From: Candidatus Methanomethylophilaceae archaeon
Lineage (GTDB): Archaea > Thermoplasmatota > Thermoplasmata > Methanomassiliicoccales > Methanomethylophilaceae
Assembly (NCBI GenBank): GCA_017475875.1
Contig: JAFVET010000197.1
Location: forward strand, 1 to 9,017
DNA: 9,017 bases
Reading direction: 5' to 3'
In this document: positions 1 through 6,414 of the stretch, piece by piece
Position numbering within the stretch: position 1 is the stretch's first letter
How the letters are laid out: every line of letters starts with the position of its first letter
Position numbers and translations under genes: made by a program
The notes under the pieces: generated by a model
Seen by the model: the letters and a program-made list of their open reading frames with translations, nothing else
Told to the model about the DNA's origin: nothing
Databases searched by the model: none

Positions 1-256
1 CGTCGATGAGGGCTTTCAACGGCCCTATGTAGAGGGCTCCGATCGTGCGGGGCGGGTTCCGGTACAGTTTGGATATCACCGGGAACATCGCGGCCTCGGT
101 CTTTCCGCTGGACGTGCCGGACGAGATAAGAAGGTGGCTGTCGCTATTTCCTAGGATTTCGAATGCCTGGAGTTGTATGTCCCTGAAACTCTCCCACCGG
201 TTCTGGTGGACGTACTCCTTCAGGAACCAGGGCAGCTCCTGGAAGGGGTCGTTCAT
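1..256 (-). CDS. Lhr-like SF2 (DEAD/DEAH) helicase, N-terminal part only
   Basis: This is the first 85 codons of a gene running off the left edge. An ATP-dependent helicase or translocase acting on DNA (or RNA) is expected. Visible motifs are a Q-motif-like FRDIQ at residues 24-28, a Walker A/motif I (SGTSSGKTEAA, residues 46-56, with Lys52 and Thr53), and a motif Ia-like YIGPLKALID at 76-85. The SGTSSGKTEA plus IGPLKALI combination is characteristic of Lhr-like and BREX-associated (BrxHI-type) helicases. The start ATG at 256-254 overlaps the TGA stop of the ATPase gene as ATGA, implying translational coupling in one operon. DEAH box, RecA2 and any C-terminal domains lie outside the window, so the exact subfamily cannot be fixed. 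The reading frame is certain, the superfamily very likely. Confidence 0.87.
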   Translation of the reverse strand, partial: MNDPFQELPWFLKEYVHQNRWESFRDIQLQAFEILGNSDSHLLISSGTSSGKTEAAMFPVISKLYRNPPRTIGALYIGPLKALID

Positions 257-1563
257 ATCTCCAGGTCCTCGATCAGGTCGTCGTCCGGGTTGTGGTCTAC
301 CGAGACCTTCCTTCCGGATACCATGTCCTCGAACTTGGCGTCGGGGTTCTGGTGGAGCGTGTCGAGCAGGCTGATCAGGTCCCTGGTGATCTCTCTAGGT
401 GTGATCATCGAGGACGACACCGAGGCCATCACCGTCTTCAGATAGGTTTCGAGGTTCTCGTCCGTCACTTTGGACGCATATTCGAAGCGCTGCGAGTGGA
501 GGTCGCGTATGGTCTTCAACAAAACGTAGACCTCCTCGTTGGTCAGCGGGTGCAGGTTGATCACAGGGCCGAGGTAGTTGTCGTAACCGTTCTCGAAACG
601 GCCGTGGACCAGCCTGGATTTCAGTGCCTCGTAGCTGTAGAGTCCGCGGTTGGGGTCCTCTATGAACTCGGGTGTTCCGCAGACGTAGATCGAAAGGTGG
701 GACGACTTCCCCTGCATTATGTCGTTGAACATGCTGAGGAGCCTCTCGTAGTTGTTGCTGCGCGACTGGCGGTTCTGGAGCTTGTACAGCACCACGGCCT
801 CGTCGAGGAACACGACCAGTCCCTTGTACCCGATGCGGACCATGAACTCCGCCCAGATCTTAATGAAATCGTACCAGTTGGCATCGGTGATGACCGAGTT
901 GACACCCAGATGATGTTTGGCATCGGTCTTGAGCTGCATCTCCCCGCGCAGCCACCTCGCAGCCGGGATGTCGTCGATGTCCCTCGACATGTCCCGCCAA
1001 TACGACAGGGCGACGCTCACGAAGTCCTGGTAGAACGGGAGGCTGCTCATACCCGATATCGAAGACCTGAGGGCCTTCTCGACGGATCCCGGGGAGATCT
1101 CGGAGACAGGCTTCCCCGTCTCCTCGGAGAGGGAGTCCTCCACATGTTCTATCCATTCCTGGAGGATCGAATCCATCGCGCCCCCGTCGGGGCAGCTCTT
1201 GACGGCGAGGTTCTTCACCAGTTCGATGTAGGTGTTGAGGCCCTCCTTGTGGGTGCCCGTCAACCTCCTGTTGATGGCCAGATCCGCATCCATGACCGCG
1301 AAACCCTTGTCCATCGCGTAGTTGCGGATCATCTGGGTGAGGAAGCTCTTGCCGTTGCCGTACCTTCCGGAGATGAACCTGAACGCCCCTCCGCCCTCGG
1401 CGGTGTCCTCCAGGTCGTGGACGAAGGTCTCCGTCTCCTTCTTGCGACCCACCGCTATGTACTCGAGTCCCCTTCTGGGCACCACTCCTGACGAAAGGGA
1501 GTTCATCATCGTGGCAAGTGTCCTCCGGGGGACGTTGACGGTCATGGTCGGAGATATGCGCAC
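253..1563 (-). CDS. DUF2791-family P-loop ATPase (BREX BrxD-like ATP-binding protein)
   Basis: The product is 436 aa. Walker A is GRYGNGKS at residues 66-73. Walker B is VVFLDE around 250-255, in a hydrophobic strand with Asp254/Glu255. A sensor-1-like strand IYVCGTPEF lies at 292-300, and a PREITRDLISLLD segment near 389-401 is typical of the family's C-terminus. The early VPRRGLEYIAVGR segment (28-40) is also family-like. Members (Pfam DUF2791) include the BREX ATP-binding proteins and usually sit beside SF2 helicases; an ATP-driven regulatory or loading role with the helicase is inferred. The gene begins 15 bases after the TerB gene stop and ends in an ATGA overlap with the helicase. The start is uncertain. 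The GTG at 1563 lies inside the only ribosome-site-like sequence (GAGGTG, 1566-1561). The in-frame ATG at 1545-1543 has that motif 15 bases upstream and a weak TTAAAAA about 25 bases upstream. Confidence 0.9.
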   Translation of the reverse strand: MRISPTMTVNVPRRTLATMMNSLSSGVVPRRGLEYIAVGRKKETETFVHDLEDTAEGGGAFRFISGRYGNGKSFLTQMIRNYAMDKGFAVMDADLAINRRLTGTHKEGLNTYIELVKNLAVKSCPDGGAMDSILQEWIEHVEDSLSEETGKPVSEISPGSVEKALRSSISGMSSLPFYQDFVSVALSYWRDMSRDIDDIPAARWLRGEMQLKTDAKHHLGVNSVITDANWYDFIKIWAEFMVRIGYKGLVVFLDEAVVLYKLQNRQSRSNNYERLLSMFNDIMQGKSSHLSIYVCGTPEFIEDPNRGLYSYEALKSRLVHGRFENGYDNYLGPVINLHPLTNEEVYVLLKTIRDLHSQRFEYASKVTDENLETYLKTVMASVSSSMITPREITRDLISLLDTLHQNPDAKFEDMVSGRKVSVDHNPDDDLIEDLEI

Positions 1564-1578
1564 CTCTTTTTAACGTTG

Positions 1579-3540
1579 TCATTGCGGGATGTGTTTCCTG
1601 ACATCCTCGACGTATTCCTCGAACACCCTGCCGCCGTCCAATATGACGTCACCGACAGTGTCCATCGCGGCGTCGTTTACGGACCTCTCGAGACGCGAGT
1701 TCTTCCTGGTGCCGTCGATGCAGGAGACCACGTAGGCGAGCTCGTCCTCCGACAGGGAACCGACGAACGCCATCCATGGATCGCCGTCCACGCTCGGACC
1801 GGCTTCCTCATCGGCGGTCTCCACGGGTTCCTCGTTCCCGGGGATGTACATCATCTCCGTGACCGCCTTGAGGTCCGATTCCGCGTTCGCCACCGCCGTC
1901 TCGTCCAGGACGATGGCGGCCGCCCTGACGGCGGCTGTGAATCTTTCGCTTTGTTCTATGGTGTCTTCTGTGATCGTCTTGATGACGTTCCACCAGTTCC
2001 TTCCCAGGGTGTTGAGGGAGAGTGGGGACACCGCCGTCCCGCGATGGATCTGCTGGACCTTGAGGACCCTGTTGATAATCTTACTGAGAAGTTCCGCCAA
2101 CTGGCTGTTGCCCACCCAGGCGCGGTACATGAACAACCTGTCTACGACCTCTCCGGGTTTCGCGATCACGTAGCCGTCGAACCTCGTGTAGCTGGTCTTC
2201 TGGACCAGGCCGTACGTCTTGATGATGTCGCCCCTGCCGCCGTCCATCTCTTTGAGGACCCTGCAGGTGGCAACCGCCGTCTGTTCGTTCATGAGGAGCT
2301 TGCTGGTGGTTGCGGGTGGCCTCCTGCATATCCTCAGAAGGTAGTCCAGGGACAGCGGGGGCCAGTCATGGACCAGCATCTCGATGAGCGGCGTCATGTC
2401 CGTGAAGGATCTGTACAGTTCTGAATGGAGCATCGGGAGCCCCTTGTAGAGGCAGTAGTCGGAGTAGGCGGACGCTATCAACCCGTGGACGTCGTCGTCC
2501 CCGTACGTGTGTGCGAGGCCGAACAGCTGTTCCGCGCCCCATTCCCCAAGGTTGAGGCTGAACAGTTCCGATATGTACAACCCCACGTAACCCGTATCGG
2601 TGTCCAGGTACGTACCGTTGCGTACCATGTCCCGCCAATAGAGGTAGTAGTCCGTCTGGCTCTTGTTCATCGACCGGTAGCTCGCTATGTCGTACTTCGA
2701 AGGGACGTACTGGCAGGGTCCGGCCTTGTCGAACCAGTGCCTTTTGAAGTCGTCGAACATCGAGATGTACTTCACCATCGTCTTGCAGTTGCGGTCGGTG
2801 ATCATCACCGGTATCTGGAACTCGGCACCCGGGTCGTCCCCGAACTCCTCGTCGAGCCCATCGGAGAAGTCCTGTTCCTGACCCATCTCGAACAGCGCGA
2901 GTTCCTTCTTGGTCATCATCCGGCGGGTCATGACCGGCGGTTGAGGCGGTTTGTCGTACCTTACGATCATGCCCGATGCGGTGCGGTCCACGATCCTGCG
3001 CATGTCGACGTCGAACGAGCGGGGCACCTGCTTGCGGAAGCTGCTGTCGCAGACCCTGGTGCAGTAGTTGATGAGGCCGAGGCAGAACTCGTGGAACGGT
3101 TCGTTCACGATGAAGAACGTGTGGGAGAAACCCTCCCCTCCGTCGTACGGCATGTCCTCGAAAAGATTGTGGATTATGCTCTTGCGGTCGTTCTGACAGT
3201 ATTCGAGCAATAGTCCGTGGCCGACGGTGTTGCACATGTCGGCGTCTATGTTCCTCAAGGCCCTGTTGAAGAGTTCGTTGACCATGTCCGAGTATCTGTC
3301 GGATACCGTCTGGCGGCTCAGGTAGTTTATCGCCCACTGCGGAAGGTCTTTGGTGGGAGAGAGGAGCTTCTCCGTCAGGAAGATGTGGATCTTGTCCCCT
3401 ATCCTCGACAGGGGTATGTCCGGGAACTCTAGGTTCTTGTAGAGGCAGTAGTCCCATATGAACTCGGACAGGCGGTCCCGGGGGATCCCGTGGCCCCTGG
3501 TGCATTCGAGCACGAGCATCAGCTCCCTGCGGGTCCTCAT
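1579..3540 (-). CDS. TerB-N/TerB-C domain protein, 653-codon distal part after an in-frame stop
   Basis: The open frame has 653 codons from the first ATG after an in-frame TGA. A TerB-N-like region holds YYLYWRDMVRNG and TDTGYVGLYISELF at residues 298-327, with an SDYCLYKG element at 360-367. The C-terminus (about 595-652) resembles TerB-C, including LERSVNDAAMDTVGD at 617-631. An acidic low-complexity linker lies at 565-588. TerB-N/TerB-C proteins are known in operons with helicases and ATPases and are predicted to act in DNA processing or stress and phage responses; the biochemical role is unknown. The frame continues upstream through the TGA at 3582-3580 to an ATG at 3810, so the native product is probably 743 residues. 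The ATG at 3540 has no clear ribosome site (only a weak AGGGA) and would begin mid-domain. No signal peptide or membrane segment is visible, so it is probably cytoplasmic. Confidence 0.8.
   Translation of the reverse strand: MRTRRELMLVLECTRGHGIPRDRLSEFIWDYCLYKNLEFPDIPLSRIGDKIHIFLTEKLLSPTKDLPQWAINYLSRQTVSDRYSDMVNELFNRALRNIDADMCNTVGHGLLLEYCQNDRKSIIHNLFEDMPYDGGEGFSHTFFIVNEPFHEFCLGLINYCTRVCDSSFRKQVPRSFDVDMRRIVDRTASGMIVRYDKPPQPPVMTRRMMTKKELALFEMGQEQDFSDGLDEEFGDDPGAEFQIPVMITDRNCKTMVKYISMFDDFKRHWFDKAGPCQYVPSKYDIASYRSMNKSQTDYYLYWRDMVRNGTYLDTDTGYVGLYISELFSLNLGEWGAEQLFGLAHTYGDDDVHGLIASAYSDYCLYKGLPMLHSELYRSFTDMTPLIEMLVHDWPPLSLDYLLRICRRPPATTSKLLMNEQTAVATCRVLKEMDGGRGDIIKTYGLVQKTSYTRFDGYVIAKPGEVVDRLFMYRAWVGNSQLAELLSKIINRVLKVQQIHRGTAVSPLSLNTLGRNWWNVIKTITEDTIEQSERFTAAVRAAAIVLDETAVANAESDLKAVTEMMYIPGNEEPVETADEEAGPSVDGDPWMAFVGSLSEDELAYVVSCIDGTRKNSRLERSVNDAAMDTVGDVILDGGRVFEEYVEDVRKHIPQ
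2431..2709 (-). repeat. Second TerB-N-like repeat
   Basis: Residues 368-460 of the full-length frame run from YVPSKY through DYYLYWR and TDTGYVGLYISELF to SDYCLYKGLPM. This copy is uninterrupted and fits the usual TerB-N pattern better than copy one (YWR, then T-D-x-x-Y, then an LYxxELF helix), so it is probably the more canonical domain. Confidence 0.7.
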
Positions 3541-3708
3541 CGGGTCCCTGTCCAGGAAGAGGCATTCGCAACAGAACAGTCACGCGTAACCAGGGTCTGT
3601 CTCCAGACATTTCCCCGAGCGGAGGACGTGCCTCCAGTAGAAGTAGTAGTTGCGCTGTTCGCGGTCCAGCACCCCGTAGTCGGGATGGCTGTAGAGGCTG
3701 GGGACGTA
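3424..3708 (-). repeat. First TerB-N-like repeat (protein-level tandem duplication)
   Basis: Residues 35-129 of the full-length frame run from YVPSLY through NYYFYWR and TDPGYA to WDYCLYKNLEF. Over the first 44 positions they match the second copy at 20, and the DYCLYK element recurs at the same relative place. This copy carries the in-frame TGA, opposite Gly of the second copy. Confidence 0.7.
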
Positions 3709-3810
3709 GGGGGATTGGCTCCCCCTGTCCTCGGCGTGTTCGACGATTGAATCCCTGAAATCCGGTCCCGGATCGTAGCTGAGATCGACCCTGAACGGGT
3801 TGTAGCTCAT
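3580..3810 (-). pseudogene. 5' end of the TerB-N gene, cut off by an in-frame TGA
   Basis: The 76 codons from ATG 3810 end at a TGA (3582-3580). They contain the first half of a TerB-N-like domain: YVPSLY at 35-40, NYYFYWRHVLRSG at 54-66 and ETDPGYA at 70-76. Without a frame change the sequence continues for 13 sense codons into the 653-codon frame, and the post-stop residues LFCCECLF keep aligning with the second TerB-N copy (GYVGLYISELF against GYA-stop-LFCCECLF). The ATG at 3810 overlaps the TGA of the CBS-ParB gene as ATGA, so it is the natural start of the whole gene (3810-1579, 743 codons before the final stop). A nonsense mutation or single-base error is most likely; recoding is less so. 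As read, the first domain would not be made in full. Confidence 0.75.
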
Positions 3811-4643
3811 TGCTCGTTCTCCATGAGCCTCTGGTTGAGGGACGAAGCCTCCTCCCCCGAGGATGCTAGGGCCGTGACTTCTATCTCTGTTTTTTCCCGG
3901 CCATCATCGATGTGTACGTCGTCGAGCGACCTTAACCCCCATTTCTCAGCGGTCTTCTCGAGGCCCAGTTTGACATCGAGATCGTTCGGTACGAGGACTA
4001 TGGATTTGAACGTCTTCAATCCCATGTCCCTGGCGGCAATCGCGCGGTGATGCCCGTCCACGAGGAGGTATCCGTTGCGCCTCTGGATCGTGATGATCTT
4101 CTCGTTGAGCCCTCTTTTGATCTCGTACTTCCTACCGTCGAGCTCTTCCTTGCGCACACTCTTCTGGGTGGGGACGATCTGTTCCAGAGGTACGTCTTTT
4201 TCGATTAGTTTCAGTTTCAGACCGTTATGCTTCTCCAGGAAGTTCTTCACGGTCTCCACCTTGGAGTTGTGGGTTCTCTCGATCTGCGACCGTATGATGT
4301 CGATGCTCGAGACTATCCCAACGATCTTTCCCTGTTCATCCACCACGGGAAGGTTGCGGAGCCCGTATCTGAACAGGCGCCTGGTGGCCTCCTGGATGGA
4401 TTCCGATACCTCCACCGAGTACGTGATCGACTTCATGACGGTTCTGATCTTCGCATCAGGCTTGTCTATGTGGCGTAGAAGTTCCTTCGCCGAGATGTAA
4501 CCGAGGAGGTATCCGTTCTCGACTATCGGAAATCCATGGAAGGTGGACTCGATGATCTTCTGTCTTACCTGTTCTACGGTCATGTCCGGCGATACGCAGG
4601 TTACGTTATGGACCATGATATCTTTCAGGGTAGGCTCTTCCAT
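3807..4643 (-). CDS. CBS-pair and ParB-like nuclease-fold protein
   Basis: The product is 278 aa from the ATG at 4643. Two CBS domains occupy about 8-59 and 66-121, including GFPIVENGYLLGYIS and NLPVVDEQGKIVGIVSS. CBS pairs generally sense adenosyl nucleotides. A ParB/sulfiredoxin-fold domain follows at about 149-224, with the signature DGHHRAIAARDMG at 196-208. The acidic C-terminal tail lacks an obvious helix-turn-helix. This CBS-ParB layout is common in methanogenic archaea; its substrate is not settled, and nucleotide-responsive regulation or NTP-dependent DNA binding is inference. An in-frame GTG at 4676 is possible but lies against the TATA box, so the ATG 25-30 bases downstream of that box is preferred. 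The gene's TGA overlaps the TerB gene ATG (ATGA), so its promoter probably drives the whole cluster. Confidence 0.88.
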   Translation of the reverse strand: MEEPTLKDIMVHNVTCVSPDMTVEQVRQKIIESTFHGFPIVENGYLLGYISAKELLRHIDKPDAKIRTVMKSITYSVEVSESIQEATRRLFRYGLRNLPVVDEQGKIVGIVSSIDIIRSQIERTHNSKVETVKNFLEKHNGLKLKLIEKDVPLEQIVPTQKSVRKEELDGRKYEIKRGLNEKIITIQRRNGYLLVDGHHRAIAARDMGLKTFKSIVLVPNDLDVKLGLEKTAEKWGLRSLDDVHIDDGREKTEIEVTALASSGEEASSLNQRLMENEQ

Positions 4644-4667
4644 CGCCGTTGTGATTGGTTTTCGTGG

Positions 4668-4673
4668 ATATAA
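4668..4673 (-). promoter_or_regulatory. TATA box for the CBS-ParB/TerB/ATPase/helicase cluster
   Basis: TTATAT reads on the minus strand (GTGTTATATCC context) about 27 bases before the ATG at 4643. That is the usual archaeal distance from box A to the transcription start, so the mRNA is probably leaderless; no ribosome site precedes the ATG. It is the clearest promoter for the minus-strand genes. Confidence 0.65.
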
Positions 4674-4676
4674 CAC

Positions 4677-4919
4677 ATTCCAGACGTGTATCTACATGGC
4701 CTACCTAGATACCAGAAGTCAAACGGGAAAGAGGAGGCCGAGGTCCGGGTGGGACACGGCGGAGAGGGATGATGCCGGACGGTCGATTCATGTCAATCGG
4801 TGGTTTGCAGCTTTCCTCCATATTGGGATGCGGCAATAGACGGTGTGCACATGATGGAGCGGTAACGTATCCCGAGGTCGCGATGAATTCCTGATGGATC
4901 GGACGTAACATGATTACGG
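4677..4919. other. Divergent intergenic region without a recognised gene
   Basis: The bases lie between the promoters of the leftward cluster and the rightward MATE gene. Short open frames exist on both strands, but none has a ribosome site, a promoter at the right distance, or a recognisable protein. Apart from the inverted repeat at 4688-4712 nothing stands out, and no tRNA or structured RNA was recognised by eye. Confidence 0.6.
4688..4712. repeat. Inverted repeat upstream of the cluster promoter
   Basis: Perfect 7-base arms, GTATCTA (4688-4694) and TAGATAC (4706-4712), are separated by 11 bases. The centre is about 30 bases upstream of the TATA box at 4668-4673, where an archaeal activator site or upstream operator would sit. 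No regulator is known. Confidence 0.4.
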
Positions 4920-4926
4920 TTATATA
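4920..4926 (+). promoter_or_regulatory. TATA box of the MATE transporter gene
   Basis: TTATATA (context ACGGTTATATACGGG) predicts a transcription start near 4947-4950 and a leader of about 45 bases before the ATG at 4995. Confidence 0.6.
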
Positions 4927-4953
4927 CGGGTCCATGATAGTTCGGTCCTTGGT

Positions 4954-4970
4954 CGTGGAAGATTCCCACG
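4954..4970 (+). promoter_or_regulatory. Short inverted repeat in the MATE leader
   Basis: CGTGG (4954-4958) and CCACG (4966-4970) flank 7 bases, just after the predicted transcription start. It could be a repressor site or a small leader hairpin, but the 5-base arms make chance occurrence quite possible. Confidence 0.25.
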
Positions 4971-4983
4971 GTAATTACAATGA

Positions 4984-4990
4984 AGGGAGG
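4984..4990 (+). promoter_or_regulatory. Ribosome binding site that fixes the MATE start
   Basis: AGGGAGG lies 4 bases before the ATG at 4995. It follows the alternative ATG at 4980 and so argues against that upstream start. Confidence 0.65.
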
Positions 4991-4994
4991 CAAC

Positions 4995-6329
4995 ATGTCG
5001 GCGGATTACGAATCTTTCGAGAAGGACAGGATATGGACGATCCTGAAGAGAGTGGCACCGCCGATAGTCCTGTCCAACCTGGTCGTCGCCCTTTATAATG
5101 TGGTCGACAGTCTGTTCCTGGGAAGCTATTCAGCGGATGCGCTAACCGCTCTGTCGGTCATCTTCCCGTTGCAGCTCCTGATCGTCGCTTTGGCGGTAGG
5201 GACCGGTACCGGGGTCAACGCCCTCATGGCGAAGATGTTCGCCGACCGTCAGGAGGAGGACGCGTGGAGGGTGTCCGGCACCGGGACCCTGATGGCGGTG
5301 GTCATGTGGTTCGTGTTCAACGCCGTGATGATCCCGGGGATGGGCCTGTACGTGGCATCGTCTGTCAACGAGGCCGCCGCGTACGACTTCGCAGTGACGT
5401 ACGGGACCATAGTGTGCCTCGGGAGCATAGGGCTGTTCCTCGAGAGCAACTGGACCAAGGTGCACCAGTCTCACGGGGACATGAACGTCACCATGGTCGC
5501 GCAGGTGCTCGGTACGGCCAGCAACATAGTCCTGGACGCCCTTCTGATATTCGGCATGGGACCGTTCCCCGAGATGGGTGTCGCCGGAGCCGCGGTGGCG
5601 ACCGTGGTCGCACAGACGATCGCGGCCCTGGTGGTGCTGCGCGGGGGACTCCACAGGATCCCGTCCGTGGCTGACGTGCACCGTCTCGTCCCGTTGATAT
5701 ACCGTTACGCGATCCCGTCGATCCTGCTCCAGGCCATGTACACGGTGTACATCGTGGTCTTCAACGTGATACTCGCGGGTTTCGGGGACGAGGCCGTCAC
5801 GGTGCTGGGGTTGTACTACAAGCTGCAGTACTTCTTCTTCATCCCGCTGTTCGCCATGCAGACCTGTCTGGTGCCCGTGCTCAGCTACAACTACATCCGC
5901 AGGGACTACGGCCGCTGCAGGGAGCTGTTCAGGGATTCGGTGTTGGTGTCCGTGGGCTTCATGGTGATCGGCGTGCTCTTCTTCGAACTGTGTCCAGGGT
6001 GGCTGATATCGCTGTTCACGGATTCGGAGAAGGTCGTGGAGATAGGGGTGACCGCTTTCAGGTTGATCGCACTGAGCTTCTTCTCCGTAGGCGCGTCGCT
6101 GATGTACCCGGTGTTCTTCCAGGCGATAGGGATGCCGAGGGCGAGTTCGCTGCTCACCGTCGTTAGACATCTGGTCCTCCTGATCCCCATATTCTGGATC
6201 ATGTCCCTCTTCGGACTGTGGTGTGTCTGGCTGACCTTCCCGATAGCGGACACGTTGGCGATGGTGGCGGGCCATTTGGCGTACAGGCGGTGCGTGTCTG
6301 GATGGCATTTGGATGCGTCGTCTTCTTGA
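4995..6329 (+). CDS. MATE-family multidrug/toxin efflux transporter
   Basis: The product is a 444-aa polytopic membrane protein starting MSADYESFEKD, of usual MATE length (about 440-460). It probably exports drugs, dyes or small metabolites by Na+ or H+ antiport across the cytoplasmic membrane. The first helix (VAPPIVLSNLVVALYNVVDS) and the following loop with GTGTGVNALMAKMFADRQ are typical of the MATE fold, closest to MepA/DinF-like members. About 12 hydrophobic segments arranged as two six-helix halves can be read, with a second-half loop YNYIRRDYGRCRELFRDS resembling the first-half loop. The substrate cannot be told from sequence. It is transcribed divergently from the CBS-ParB cluster from its own TATA box, and no adjacent regulator is visible. 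The ATG at 4980, 5 codons upstream, is the less likely start. Confidence 0.93.
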   Translation: MSADYESFEKDRIWTILKRVAPPIVLSNLVVALYNVVDSLFLGSYSADALTALSVIFPLQLLIVALAVGTGTGVNALMAKMFADRQEEDAWRVSGTGTLMAVVMWFVFNAVMIPGMGLYVASSVNEAAAYDFAVTYGTIVCLGSIGLFLESNWTKVHQSHGDMNVTMVAQVLGTASNIVLDALLIFGMGPFPEMGVAGAAVATVVAQTIAALVVLRGGLHRIPSVADVHRLVPLIYRYAIPSILLQAMYTVYIVVFNVILAGFGDEAVTVLGLYYKLQYFFFIPLFAMQTCLVPVLSYNYIRRDYGRCRELFRDSVLVSVGFMVIGVLFFELCPGWLISLFTDSEKVVEIGVTAFRLIALSFFSVGASLMYPVFFQAIGMPRASSLLTVVRHLVLLIPIFWIMSLFGLWCVWLTFPIADTLAMVAGHLAYRRCVSGWHLDASSS

Positions 6330-6358
6330 AACGGGCTTGTAATCGAATGAGGGATTAG

Positions 6359-6383
6359 CTGGGGGCTACCCCAGGGTCAACCC
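6359..6383 (+). promoter_or_regulatory. Two adjoining palindromes just before the Fic promoter
   Basis: CTGGGG-GCTA-CCCCAG (6359-6374) is a perfect 6-base-arm inverted repeat. It shares its last G with GGGT-CA-ACCC (6374-6383), which ends right against the TATA box at 6384. This covers the TFB recognition element, a plausible operator position. No T-tract follows, so a terminator for the MATE gene is less likely. Confidence 0.4.
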
Positions 6384-6389
6384 TTAAAT
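6384..6389 (+). promoter_or_regulatory. TATA box of the Fic gene
   Basis: TTAAAT lies about 28 bases before the ATG at 6415, suggesting a leaderless or nearly leaderless transcript. A CGGAG directly abuts the ATG and is too close to serve as a normal ribosome site. Confidence 0.5.
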
Positions 6390-6414
6390 CACATTTGACG
6401 GATATGTATCGGAG

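Noticed and set aside
292..1491. Long plus-strand open frame opposite the ATPase gene
   Set aside because: It is antisense to a clear P-loop ATPase with recognisable motifs, its own translation has no recognisable domain, and long antisense frames are expected in G+C-rich coding DNA.
253..1563. Naming the ATPase brxD and the locus a BREX system
   Set aside because: Family resemblance is good, but no PglZ, BrxA, BrxB or methyltransferase gene is visible, so a specific BREX symbol would go beyond the evidence.
1576..3213. Plus-strand open frames opposite the TerB gene (1576-2424 and 2425-3213)
   Set aside because: They mirror the codon structure of the minus-strand gene and have no promoter, ribosome site or family resemblance.
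3580..3582. TGA as selenocysteine or tryptophan codon
   Set aside because: Pyrrolysine uses TAG, not TGA. TGA is an ordinary stop in the other genes here, TerB proteins are not known selenoproteins, and no obvious SECIS hairpin was recognised. Not excluded formally.
4644..4676. GTG at 4676 as start of the CBS-ParB gene
   Set aside because: The codon lies beside the TATA box that would drive the gene, and the ATG at 4643 is at the right distance for a leaderless start and just precedes the conserved CBS region.
4980..4994. ATG at 4980 as MATE start
   Set aside because: The ribosome site AGGGAGG (4984-4990) lies after it and correctly before the ATG at 4995.
4543..4996. Small open frames in the divergent intergenic region
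   Set aside because: There is no ribosome site or correctly placed TATA box, the composition is not protein-like, and the frames overlap the identified promoters.
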